Source of the DNA: Lycocorax pyrrhopterus obiensis
Lineage: Eukaryota; Chordata; Aves; Passeriformes; Paradisaeidae
Assembly (NCBI GenBank): GCA_014706295.1
Contig: JACSVZ010000011.1
Span: forward strand, 4,652,663-4,716,662
DNA: 64,000 nt
Direction: 5' to 3'
Shown: positions 28,801 through 40,800 of the stretch, in pieces
Position numbering within the stretch: position 1 is the stretch's first letter
Layout of the letters: each line of letters opens with the position of its first letter
Position numbers and translations under genes: made by a program
Notes under the pieces: generated by a model
Seen by the model: the letters and a program-made list of their open reading frames with translations, nothing else
Database searches by the model: none
What the model was told of the DNA's origin: nothing

Positions 28801-31800
28801 ATAAAAGCTTTAGTGACGTCTGACTTGAGGGAATGCCATGGACAGCTGCCAGAATTACCTTCAGTCAGAAGGAGCAGCATCCAGAAATGCACGTCCCTTT
28901 GGGACATACATGCCTGTGTGCAAAGAAGAGCCAAAAACTATGTACCGTGGCTGGTACCTCAAGAATAAGGAACTAAAGCCCTGCATGATGATGGATCTTT
29001 TATCCCTCTGGGAGAAGGGAGGCCCAGGGGGCTGCAGCCTGGCTGATGCTGCCCAAGGCTCCCTGCAAGGAGAAGCTGGAGGGAGGAGCTGTGCCTCACC
29101 AGCTGGCTTTGCTTCCAGGTGACAGCGGGGCAGAAGCAGCAGAGGCAGGGCAGAGCCCTTTGGGGACGAGCAGAATAGCACCTGGAGGATGCCTGGCCTG
29201 GCTTCAGTTAGTGTGTGACAACGGGATATATCCTCACTGAGGAAAAGCCTTAGAAAAACAACCCAAACCCTTCCTCTACAGTATTCTTAAAAGGGACAAG
29301 AAAAGCCCTGTTCACCAGCATTACAGGCAATGCGACACACAGGAGCAAGAATAAAAGCAACTGGCAACTTTGCCCTCAGTGTTATTGCTACGTACACGCC
29401 CCCGCATCCTGCAGCCCCGCTGGCTTTGGTGGCGTGGTAACATCACAAATCTGACTATTTAGGGATGAAGAGCATCCATGCCTGGCAGACAGGGCCTACA
29501 TTTTGTAGTCACTGTTGCTGTTCTGACATATGCCTGAATCGTCTTTTAGGAGGCTTTAGTTCAGGAATTGTTTGCCTCATCCATTTCCAGACTTGGTGCA
29601 AAAAACAAGCAGTGTCTGTGCTCCAGATGCAAGTTGGGTGGACTTTCATATCTTTTTGGCTGGGCTTTTGGTGAGGAGATAGGATGGATATTTCTCAGAT
29701 CTGAGGGACCTGACTTTCAGACAAGCCTCAGTCCAGCTCTGCACGAAACATCCCTTCGGCGTGGTCTTGTACACAGCGCTTGCTTAGCAGGATTCAGGGA
29801 CGTCCCTGTGTGCTCCTGAACAGTTCTGCTGAAGCAGCACTTGTGTTCATCTGATAACACGGCAGAGTGTGGGACCCAGGGACGTGTCTGGGTTTCAGAC
29901 TGGGGTTGTTATCCCATCTCCCGGATTTGTAACTCTGTGCTGGGTCGGGCACTGAGATTGCCACCTGTGAGGATTCCATCCTTTCTCTTTTCTAGGCATA
30001 AGCTGCTGCCTGTGCCACCAGTCCCTTCTGTCCTTGTCCACACCAGCCACGTGTCACAAGTTCCTGGGAGAATCCCTGTTCGCTTTACACCCCACTGGGA
30101 TGAGCTGCTCAAAGGCACTCATCTCCCCTCGCTCTCACCAGCGGGGATCCTTCGCTCCCAAACACGGCCACTTCAGCAGTGACGCTGCACTCTCCCAGCA
30201 ACTGGGCCTCGAGTGCAAGTGGGATCTCCACCGAGCTGTGAGCCTTGATGATCCCAGATGGCACAGAGCTGGAGTACCATGCAGCAGCCTTCTCCTTGTG
30301 TTCCTGGAAGGGACAGGATCAAAAGCAACTTCAGAACTGAGGAAACTTTAAACTCCTTAACGTCTACCACGAGAGCAACTCACACACACTCGTAAAAATT
30401 CTCAGCAGAAAGCAAAAAGGCAAGAAACAAGATGCAAGGTTGTAGGTGCTGAGCATCCCCAGGGGGTCCAAAAGTTGCTGCATCCACAGACACCCACTTC
30501 TGTGCTGGCAGCCTCCTTGCATCAGATTTTCACAGCCCTCTAAGCTCTCCCACTTGAAAACAAGTCAAAGACTAGAATATAAGCATCTTCCTCAAGACAT
30601 CAAACTGCTTCCTAAAGTTCGTATTCAGGTTCCTGTTCTCAGCAAACCTTTAGGTTTGAACAGAAACCAGCAAGGTCTTAGCCAAACCCTTTTATTCCCC
30701 TAACAGCCCCCTCGATAACATTTGAGGGGAGGAGGTGGATGCAAGGCCAAACCTGAGGCAGGACCCCGTAGCAGCCAGGAAAGTCACTGTCATTCAGAAG
30801 GGTCAGCTTCTCGACGTAGGGGATCTTTAGACAGCACTGCCCAAACGTCACGACAGGGTTGAGCACTTGCAGTGGAGGAACGATGCATCTGGGCAAAGAG
30901 ATGACCCCAAGGGAATTAGAGATACTGGGAGCATTGAGAACTTTTGCCCTCAAAGAGCTTGGAATGGAGCATAGTGGACCATTGTCAAATCAAACAGAGA
31001 TTTAATACTCCTACAGTGATAAATCACCTTTAACTTCTTTTCACTCAAACACCTCTTGTCAAGGAGGGGCAAACCCTGAGGCTCTGCACTGCAGAGGCTT
31101 TCAAATGCCCAGGCAGAGCACGTGCCCTGTTCCAGAGCTGTCTTAGCAGCTTTGCCCCTTGTCCTGGTTTGAAAGACAGGTGTCTGTCAAGGAAGGCAGA
31201 AGCCTCTCCTGAAATGGAAAATGCAACCCTCTTCCCTCCGAATTATTATAATTTTGAAATTAAGGGGGCTTTCAGGCAAAGATATGAGGGGTAGGAATAA
31301 CAGTTCTTTACTAATATAAATATATATATATATATAACAAGGCAAACAAAACAACAATAACTATGGCAGTAACAGCAAACACAACCACAAACCCAGTGCC
31401 AGCCCCTCTCGGCTGTAGGTCACCCCTCCCCCCCTTCGGTGCAGTTCCAGTCACAGCTGGCGGGGGCGGCTCGGGGTCCCGGGAAAGGGATGGACGAAAA
31501 GCTTTAACAAACCCTCTGGGCGGCTGATCCCGGTGTCCGGCCGGACCCTCGGGAGCAGCAGGCTGGAGCAGCAGAGACGAGCACAGATCCCGGGTGGCAG
31601 ACGAGATGTAGCAAACTGCGGGGCTGCAGTGGGAGCGCCGGGAGGTCTCAGCCGGCAAAGGGTGTGCAGGGTTATAGTGTAGCGAAGGGGTCCAAGCGGC
31701 AGCAGGAGCAAAGCGGCTGCGGCCCGGCTCGCAGCAGGGCAGGGAAAAAAGGTGGGCTTAGGAATCCGGGTTTCTCAGGTGGAAGGAAAAAAAAACCGCC

Positions 31801-34800
31801 GAAAAGAAGAAACTTCCAGCTCTGACCCACACCTTCCTCACTCTGCGGGCACCAGCAAACCCCGCTCCCCCACCCCCCAGGTGAAAAACAAGTAGCTAGT
31901 TGTACCCCCGCCCTCTGTGGCTGGCCCTTTTGTTCTTCTTAAGCACCCAGTGATTCGTCCCCTTGGAAACACATATGGGGAAAATTCTTTAAGAGAAAAA
32001 GAAGAACAGAAGAACTCCTCAAACCCCCAACACCCCTTCTTTGCCCAAGGACACTTGCAAGGACTCCTGTAACAGTGCCAGTGAGCCGTGAGCTCTGGGG
32101 GAGCCTTGCCAACGAGGACCAGTGCCCACCAACGCTCAAGGAACACAAGACTCCAGTGTCTCGGTAAAAATGACTCCCTCTTCTCCTACGGAGCTGTTGC
32201 CCTGCCTGCACACTGAGCCATCTCTTCCAGCAGTCGAGGGCACAAGGCCTACGGAGTGGGTGACCACAGCACTATGTGGTCTAGCTTACCCTGGTTTGGG
32301 TGGCATGTGGCCGTGGCTATATTCCTCCCCCTTCCAGTTCCTACAGCTCCCTCGGTCCTTCACCCCACGGGTCTCTACACTGACTCTCCCCATTTGCGCT
32401 TGCTTGACAAAACCGCAGCCCAGGCACTGACTGGACGGCTCTGCCTGGGAGAGGGAGCTGCATCCCTCTTGTCATTAAACCGATGCCCACAGCAGCATAG
32501 CAGGATGGAATTTGGCTGCAGCAAGAACAACTTTTGGCCTCAACTCTGAGAATATTACTCAAAAGAGCCAGAGGGAAGCAGCGAAACCTGAGCTCACCTG
32601 CCATATCAAGGACGATATTCCTCTTCATAAGATCTTTTGCCCTCCCCACTCGTGCCAGGAGCCTCTTTCCCACTGGCACATGCACTGTTTAAGTGAACCA
32701 GACCCCAGCTCTCAGCAGGCTGCTCACTGTGTCCCAAACCAATGCTGCAGAGTGGTCACAACCCAGCACAAATTCACCACTTGCAGGAAGAAGGAGAGGC
32801 AACCCTTGGGAAATTTGTTCCACCTCAAGCACCAAAGCCCAGGCCAATAGTTCATGTTATTCCTGCTCCCTTGAGAAAAAGGCCTAGGGCCACGCCTGGC
32901 TGCGAGCAGCGGGGCGTCTCACCACGGGCTGCTTTCCTAGCACTGGTCTCAATGTCTAGATGGGCAGATCCAGCTCATTAAGCAACACTTCTCCTTGGGA
33001 GCTGCAGCCAGGCAGCGTGCTGGTGCTGGATGCACGAGGAAAGAAAAGCAGCTGCAAGGAAAGCGCTGGTACCTGGCTGTGAGGGGCAGTGCCAACACGT
33101 TCTCTCCAACGCCATCCACCTCCACCACCAGCTCCAGCTTGTACTCTCCGACTGTGTTGGAACACAGAGTGACCTGGCAGAAGAGAAAAGAAGTGCAGCA
33201 AATATTTGCTCACTCCCAAAACCTCATCAGCCGTGTGTGGTGTCCTCCCATTCTTGTTCCACGGTACAGAAAGGGAGGATTTTGCCTTAACTCTTCTGCT
33301 GGTCTATGTGTAGAGCACAGTCTTTGGCAGTAACAAAAGCCTTCTGGCAAGATCAGATTTGTTAAAGGGACTAATTTGTCACCTGACTACAATGACATAA
33401 ATGCAGAAGAAATCTCTTGTCTTGAACAGAACGAGTTCAGCTTTACAGCAAGAAATTGAGGGCAAAGTGTGGCCCAGCAGGTGCTGGGCACTTCATGGCT
33501 GCAGAGTTTTTTCTGTTTCCCCTGGAGGTCCCTGCAGTGAACGCAACTCATCTGCTCCCCAGGAGAGGAGAAATGAGACCAGGAAGAAAAGCAACCTGCT
33601 TTATACAATGACATCTCTCTAACAGCCACCTTCTGTCCTCCTCCTCCCTCTGCCCACTTTCAGTCAAAGAAATCTCTCTCAAAAGCACAAGAATGGCTTC
33701 TGTACTGATCATCTGGTACGTGGTTTCAGCTTGTGATTTTGGAGACAAAACAGCTCCTTCCCGAGGAACATCCCGAGTAACCCAGCTAACAGAGGCCTCA
33801 CACCGGTGCCGGTCTCTCACGCACACGATGCTCAAAGCTGGCAGAGCTAAAGCCCTCCCACACTCCAGTGGAGCTTCAGCCCCACCGGCTGGACTCTTCC
33901 CATACCTCAATATTCCGGGATCCCAGGGGGGGCAGGGTCCCACTGCAGGGATCTATGTGAAATTCCCTCGGCTTCATAAAACCCTGAGCTCCCTTCCTCC
34001 AGGGCAGGCGAGCGTTGTTGACCTGATCCAAGCTGCAAACACTGAGCCCTCCCGAGCCGTCCTCAGGAATGCAGAGGTTGAAGGCCACGGGTGCCAGGGA
34101 GGTGTTTGACAGGCAGCACCTCAAGGTGCGAGGAAAACCTAAGAAAATGACACAAATATCCATTCGGGCATCAATATCTCATGATTCCTGGTGTGAATGT
34201 CCTGGTAGGATAAAACTCTGCTTGGATTTTAGTTCTTTGTTATCTGAACTACAGCTCGTTGCAGTGGATATATGGCTTGGCTGGCCAGCTCTGTGTGGAG
34301 GAGACATCTCCCACAGCTTGCTTACCAAGAGTCATTTGAACACAGATGGGGAGAAATAACAAACTGCAGGAACAGCCCAGAGCTTCTCCGTGCCCATCAG
34401 CAGTGACCACTGCCGGCTCCAGCAGTGACTCCAGCAGGCAGGCAAGAGAGGCGCAAAAAGGACAAACGGCACAAAACAGGCACGAGAGAGGCACAAAAAG
34501 GATGTCACAATCGCAAATGCCACCGAGGTCACCAGGTGCAGACAACAGTCAGCAGCACAGTTAAAAGAAACAAAGATAAAACAGCTGCCCTCAGCTGAAG
34601 AAGCCTTAGCAATGAAATCAGATTAAGCAGGATGCATCTGCTATTACAAACCACCTTCCTGCCTGGTGCCTTCTTTTATTGTGCCACTTACTCAAAAGGA
34701 AACAAGAAGTGGCCAAACAGTGATGCTGACTTTCTATCCCTTTGGTCCCACTTGATCTCACGATGGCAAAATGCTGCCTAAGGCACCAGCAGCCCTGGAG

Positions 34801-37800
34801 TTGACGCCCTGAAGAGGCTGTGGTGGAGGAACACGAGTGACAGGTGCTCTTATGTTCAAGTGCTCCATTTCAGCAACACACACACCTGTCCCACTGTGGT
34901 GCGAGCCCAGGGCACACTCACCAAAGGAGACGTCGCCGAAGTGGAGGGCGGGCACATCGAAATGGAGAGCCGGTGCCATCACCAAGCCCCTGCGAGGACA
35001 AAGGCAGAGGAGGCAGTGGCTTTGTTAAAGCGAATTGCAAAGGGTTCGGCTGTCATTAGGGCTGGCCTGGATAAAAGCTGCCGTCAGAGCCACCCTGGCT
35101 TTCAAATCAACCCCGCACCCTGTGCTCAGCATAGCACCCGTGGGGACAGGAGGCAGCCAAAGCACCCATGTGGACAGGAGGCAGCTGACAGACTGTCTGG
35201 GACAGGCCCTCAAGCTGCTGTGCTCCTGACAAGTGAGTTTTACTTCTCCTATCGTCACTTTTCTTCTTTTTTTCCCATCTCTACCCTTTGCTGAGTGAGG
35301 ATTTTATCCTTTGCAATGGCACCAGTCTGTGGGATGCCGCCCAAGCCCTTGGGACAGTTCCTGCTGCAGAGTTCCCGGGCCCACAGCAGCCCTTTCCTGG
35401 CTGTGCACTCTCTGCACAGGAGGTGGGAGCACAGCTTGTCCCCCACCGCATGGGCATGAGAGGTGAGGTGAGGCTGCTGCTGCCCCTTTGGGATGGCTTC
35501 TTAACGGAAGTTTTTAAAAACACTGGCTGCTGGCGCAGAATCACCCAGGCTGGCCCATCTCCAAAGCCCTGGAGGCCTTGCTGGCTGTTCAGGTGGGACA
35601 TCCCAGAGCAGCTACTGCCCAAAGCTGATCCATCCCACTGCCTGCCACGGCCTAAGCCGGAGACATCCCTGTAGGAAGGACTCACTCCAGCTCCTGGCTA
35701 CCCACACAGGGCAGCAGGCACCCCCACACGAAAGGGATGCCAGGATCACAGCCAAGATTAAGACCTCAGGCAACACCTTCTTTCTCTGCTCCACCACAAA
35801 ATGAGATGGATGGGAGATGATTACCCAGAGACAGCTACAGATGTGCCCAGCAAGCTCCCAAAGCCCTCCTCACCTGATAGTCAAGCTCAGGGGCTCAGGG
35901 GACCCAGTCCCACAGAAGGAGAATTCTTCCTTGAACTCCCCCAGGACGGTGGGACAGAAAGAGATCTGGACGGCCTGGAGCCCTCCTGGTGCCACGATGC
36001 CCTCCTGGGGCAGGAAGGTGAAGCAGCAGCCCGTGGCTGTGGTTGGAGGGATGAGGCTGAAGGGAGCCTCAATAGGCCCCCTGTTTAACAGGATCGCCTG
36101 CAGCAGCAGGAAAGCAACATGGAAATACGTGAGGAATCTTCCTTTCTTACACAACTCTCTGAGTTGCTTTTGAATTAAATTATTAACACCTGTAAAAGGC
36201 AGAAGATGCCCTGGGCTGCTGCATGGCAGAAGCCAAAAAATACAGCTTTGAAATACAACTTTGTATCCCTTTGGGTTTTTCATGCAAAGCAGTGATAACT
36301 TCACATGACCAGAGGCACTCTGGGGTTTTCCCACTGGCACACACAGTCCGCTTTGACCTGCAGCACAGAGGAGCTGCTCAGCATCACCGAGTTCGTTCAC
36401 GCCCGGCCCTAAGAGCAACGCTGGGCATCGCAGCATTACCAGTGACATCACCACAGAGCTGCTGCTGCTGCTGCTCCAGGTGTGCCCAACCCCACCATGG
36501 GCAGGGCACGTTCAGCTTCCATTGCAGCCAACCCATTTACTGCATGTGCAAGAAACCAGAAGCAAAGATGTAGAAAGTTCCTTTGCTCCCTTCCCAGAAA
36601 CACTCTGCTCTTTCTAGAGCCAGAGATACGCCACAGCTGAAGTGTGGTGAGGCACTGGCCAGCAAGGGAAAGCACTCCCAAGCCCCTTGACCAGTGCTGA
36701 GCCAGGAGGGTGGATGGCTTTCCTCCGACTGCCAGGAATAGGCAGGAGGCACTGGGCTGAAAACTGGTTGCAATGGACTCAAACTCAAATGCAGCCAGTT
36801 TGTTCCAGCTGCTCTTGGACAGCCGGAGCAGAAAGGTGATTTGTGTCTGGGACTGGAACAAAAGCCTCTGAACACGCAGCTTTTTGACCCAGTGTTGCTT
36901 TCATGGGCAGAGGGCTTTTGCAGGAAGCCTCCCAGCTGATCGCCAAGGGAGGCTGCCAAAAAGCAGGGCTTGGGGTTTCATGAACAACAGACATGCCTTT
37001 CCGACCCCTTCAAAAAGATCCAGATTCCAAGAAACCCCCCAAATTTGACTAGTATCACAACTGCCCAAGTTGCCAGGAATTCCACAGGTCCACAAGGCTC
37101 ACTGCTACCCCAGGAGCCACCAGGATCCACCCCAACCCTGCTGCTCACCTTGTATCTGTGGGCTGCTCCCACAGAAACCTTCCCGATGTCCAGCTCCTGA
37201 AACTCAAAGTGGAGCCGGGGCCCGAGGCCTTCCCCTTTGAGGCGCAGGAGCAGCCCGTTCTCACGGCCTGCGGAGAGATATCTATTTCAGTACAGCCATT
37301 CCTCCTGCTATCCTGCATCTTCCAGGCTGCCTTAGTGCTAGTCCCTGACTCTGAGCTGCATGGGACCAGCTCCCGATGTGCCAGGAGAAGATACGGACCC
37401 TTCTCTTCCCTCAGGAGATACGGTCCATCCACAGAGACCATCCTTTCTTCTACCCCTATGCTGACACTGGAACTTTAGGAAATGCCAGAAATTTTGTTCT
37501 TCTTCCTCCTCCTGGGTGCACCTCAGAGAGTGTTTTTCCCAAAGGAGGAGGAGCAGACTAAATACAGGCAGCATTCAGAACAGCTGAGAGGGAAAAAAAT
37601 GAAAGAGAGGAGATCCCCTGGAAGCTGCAGGGACCAGGGACAGTGGGGATGTGCCAGCACTGCCCTGCTGACCGTGGACCCTTCCCAGCCATTACACAGG
37701 AGCCCAGTGATCTGGAAGAGTATTTGCACCTCGCCTTCACTGGGGTGAGAGAGGCAGGGGAAGGAGCTGTACCTGAGATTTTGCAGTACACTGCTTGCTT

Positions 37801-40800
37801 GTAGACCCGGGCTGCTTGGGGCTTAAAGAACACAGTGATCTCAGCCGAACAATTTGGCCTGATCTCTCCCTCCTAAAGCACAAGGAGACAGCAAAACATT
37901 TTGCTTCAAACGTCACAGTTCTTGTTTTCAACCACAGCCCTGCAAGCCTTTATTTAGAGCATCGATGACAAGCAAGGAGTGAGTAACACTTAGCAACACC
38001 ACCGATAACAGAGCCTGGAAGCTTTAGCCAGGCTCCTGCTGCCTGCCAGGAGCCCACAGGGCAGAAATGCTTTTTGCAACCAGCCCTCTGGCCTCACCAA
38101 AATCCCGACGACTTCTCTCTTGGCACACAAAGCCAGCCGAGGCAGGGATCTGTCAAGTGACCTCATTCAGGGACGAGGAGGAAGAGGGAGAAGCAGGAAG
38201 GCCGGTTCTCAGCCATCACTTACCTTTGGCTCAAGGCAGAAAATGTCACTGCTGAACAGCATGGGGTCTCCTGGCACCTTTGCCCTCTCACTCCAGAGGC
38301 TGTGGGTGAGAAGAGCAAAGCCTTCTCGGTGAGTGGTGTCCACCCTGCACTCCTTCAAAACATCAGGTAAGTTGTCTTTTTCCTGACGACACAGCCCGTG
38401 ATACTGCCTGCAGCCACAGGAGAGACAAACCCAGCAGGTTGTTTCATAAGCCACGTATCTGCAGAGAGAAGTGGAAGTGCAGCAGCAGCTCCTCAGCAAG
38501 GGGCTGACCCCGAGCCACGGGGTCGCAAATGGATCAGAGGGTCACTCGTTGTTCACTGGCACGGCACGCAGTTTTACTCCACACTTACAAGCTCAGGAGA
38601 AGTTTCGAAAGCCAGCAGCTCTCAAGAGAACCTCCTGGCTCAAAGCCTCTGCCACAGCTGAGGGGAATCCACCAGCCCCCTCAAGTGGCTTTTCCTGACA
38701 CACAACTGCTTGGGGAGGCAGATAGAGATGGGATTGGTTTACTTAGGGTAAGTCATTTAAAAGCACCAGTATCTCCCAAAGCCACATAGTTTTACCCCTG
38801 GGCGAGGTACGGCATTGAAATGGATCTTTCAAACCTACCTCAGCTTCAGCTGATCCTGCTCTTCCTGAGTATCCAAAGCCTTCCACTGGAAGCGGGCTGT
38901 GATATCACTCAGGTTGTGGATGCGCACGGTTGTGCAGTTGGACAGCGTGATGTACGTCTTCTTAAGCGTCACATCATTCCTGTCCAGCGTGATGGGGACA
39001 TCCACGGCTCTTCCATGAATGCTCGTGTGGGTGTTTTCACCTGGAACAAAGCAAAGAGGAGTCTTTGCTCAGCTCGCTGGCTGACGGAAGCACAAGGAAC
39101 AGAGCAAACCACAGGTGACAGAAGAAAGCGTCACAGCTTTTAGCTGAACGAGCAGTTCCACGGATCAGTACATTTATCACAACCTGAGAGCTACGTGTGC
39201 ACAGCATGAGGATGTCCTGGACAACGTGCCAGCATTTCACCCTCTAGAACAGACCCCTACCAAAGGCTCCCTCATTTCCAGAGCTCTCAAACCTTCATTA
39301 CAGCCAACCAAGTAACTGCTGGGATTCATCAGGGCTCAAACTTCAGGGCCAAGCTCACCCTTCCTGTAGCAGGTGAGTGTTTCCCAGGCGAGATGCAAAC
39401 AACAAATATCAGACATGCTCTCTAGAAATGGCATTTGTATGGAGATCTACAATGGTCAAGATGACAAACCACTACAAAGTGAACACCATGAAAACTATCA
39501 TCGTCTCCCTCTTTAAACCCATGGCCACATCAGTCTTTCTGCTGAGAAAGGGCTCTCCTTTGAGGGATGCAGGGAGTGCCCTGTGCAGTGCCCAGCGCTC
39601 ACCTGTGTCGTAGCGCACTACGAGGGACACGGAATAGTCACCGCTCTTCAGTGGCTGAAATCCCACTGTCACCTGCACGGCGTCACCGATGCCCAGAGTT
39701 CCCACGGCTGGAGTGACAGAGAAAGGGCTGCAACACAGAGATATCAGGACTCTTGGCGCAGATCTGGGGATGTTATCCCTTTTGCAGTCCAGCTCACTTC
39801 TGCTCACTTGTGCACGCAAGGAGCAAACCAACCACAGTCAGCAGCAGACAAACCGAACACACGGGATCAGAAACAGCTACTGACTCTCGTGGGAGGAGAC
39901 CCAGCCCTCACAAGATCCTGTGGGATAAAATGACCTCATCTCCCCCATGCTCTCTGCAATGAGGCTCAAGGGTCACTTACATCTTGCTTACTTTCATCAG
40001 GCATCAGCTCCCCATATTGACAGAGGTGGGCAAAACTTATGGCCATGAGGATACCAAGGACCAAGTACTCCTGACATAATTTAGAAACAGAGCTGACAAG
40101 TGAACAAAGCTGGCAACTCTGTGGCCAAGGCTCTCAAAGCACCGTGCACCTGCGCCTTTGGTAAATGCTGCGTGCAAGGAGGCTGCAACCTGCTTCAAGC
40201 CCCAAGGTATAGTTATCTGCTCTAGCCAAACGTTCTTTTGTCCCCCGGTGCCTTAGCTGCCATTCTTAAATCGTTTGATTTTGGCAGAATCCATCTCACT
40301 AAAAGCTGCCTCCCACCCCAAGGAAGGCTTGTGGCCTCCCAGAGAATGGGTCTATTTGGCTGACAGTGCTGAGTAACCATTTCAGAAGCTGCTTGTGCTC
40401 AGGAGGGTGCAAGCCAGCTACTAACATGTTCCGGCACCCTTCAGGAAACCTGGGACAGAGAAAGCTCAAAGGCTGCTGTTGCAGTGAGCCATGACCAGCA
40501 GAACCAAGGTGACCGGAAAGTCCTCTGGTTTGAAGCGCCTGTACCCCCAAAATGCCCAAAGTTACCGGAAGCACCCTAGAAGCTATGATACGTGCCTTAT
40601 CATTGGCTCCAGCTACCCCTCCCCACCTACCTCTTAATGTCATTTGCTGTAATCCCCTCTCCCCGCCTTGTAACATCCCCTGGTTAACGTCTGTTGGTTA
40701 CTGTATGTTTTCCACGGCCGTGTTGTCGGGGTACAAAGCAGCCCGGACTGCAGGTGGCGAGCAGATTGCTCTGTGGTTTCTACCACGTCCAATAAACCCC

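Noticed and set aside
34860..35294. Plus-strand 144-codon frame
   Set aside because: It overlaps HYDIN exon 12 on the opposite strand and is explained as its shadow.
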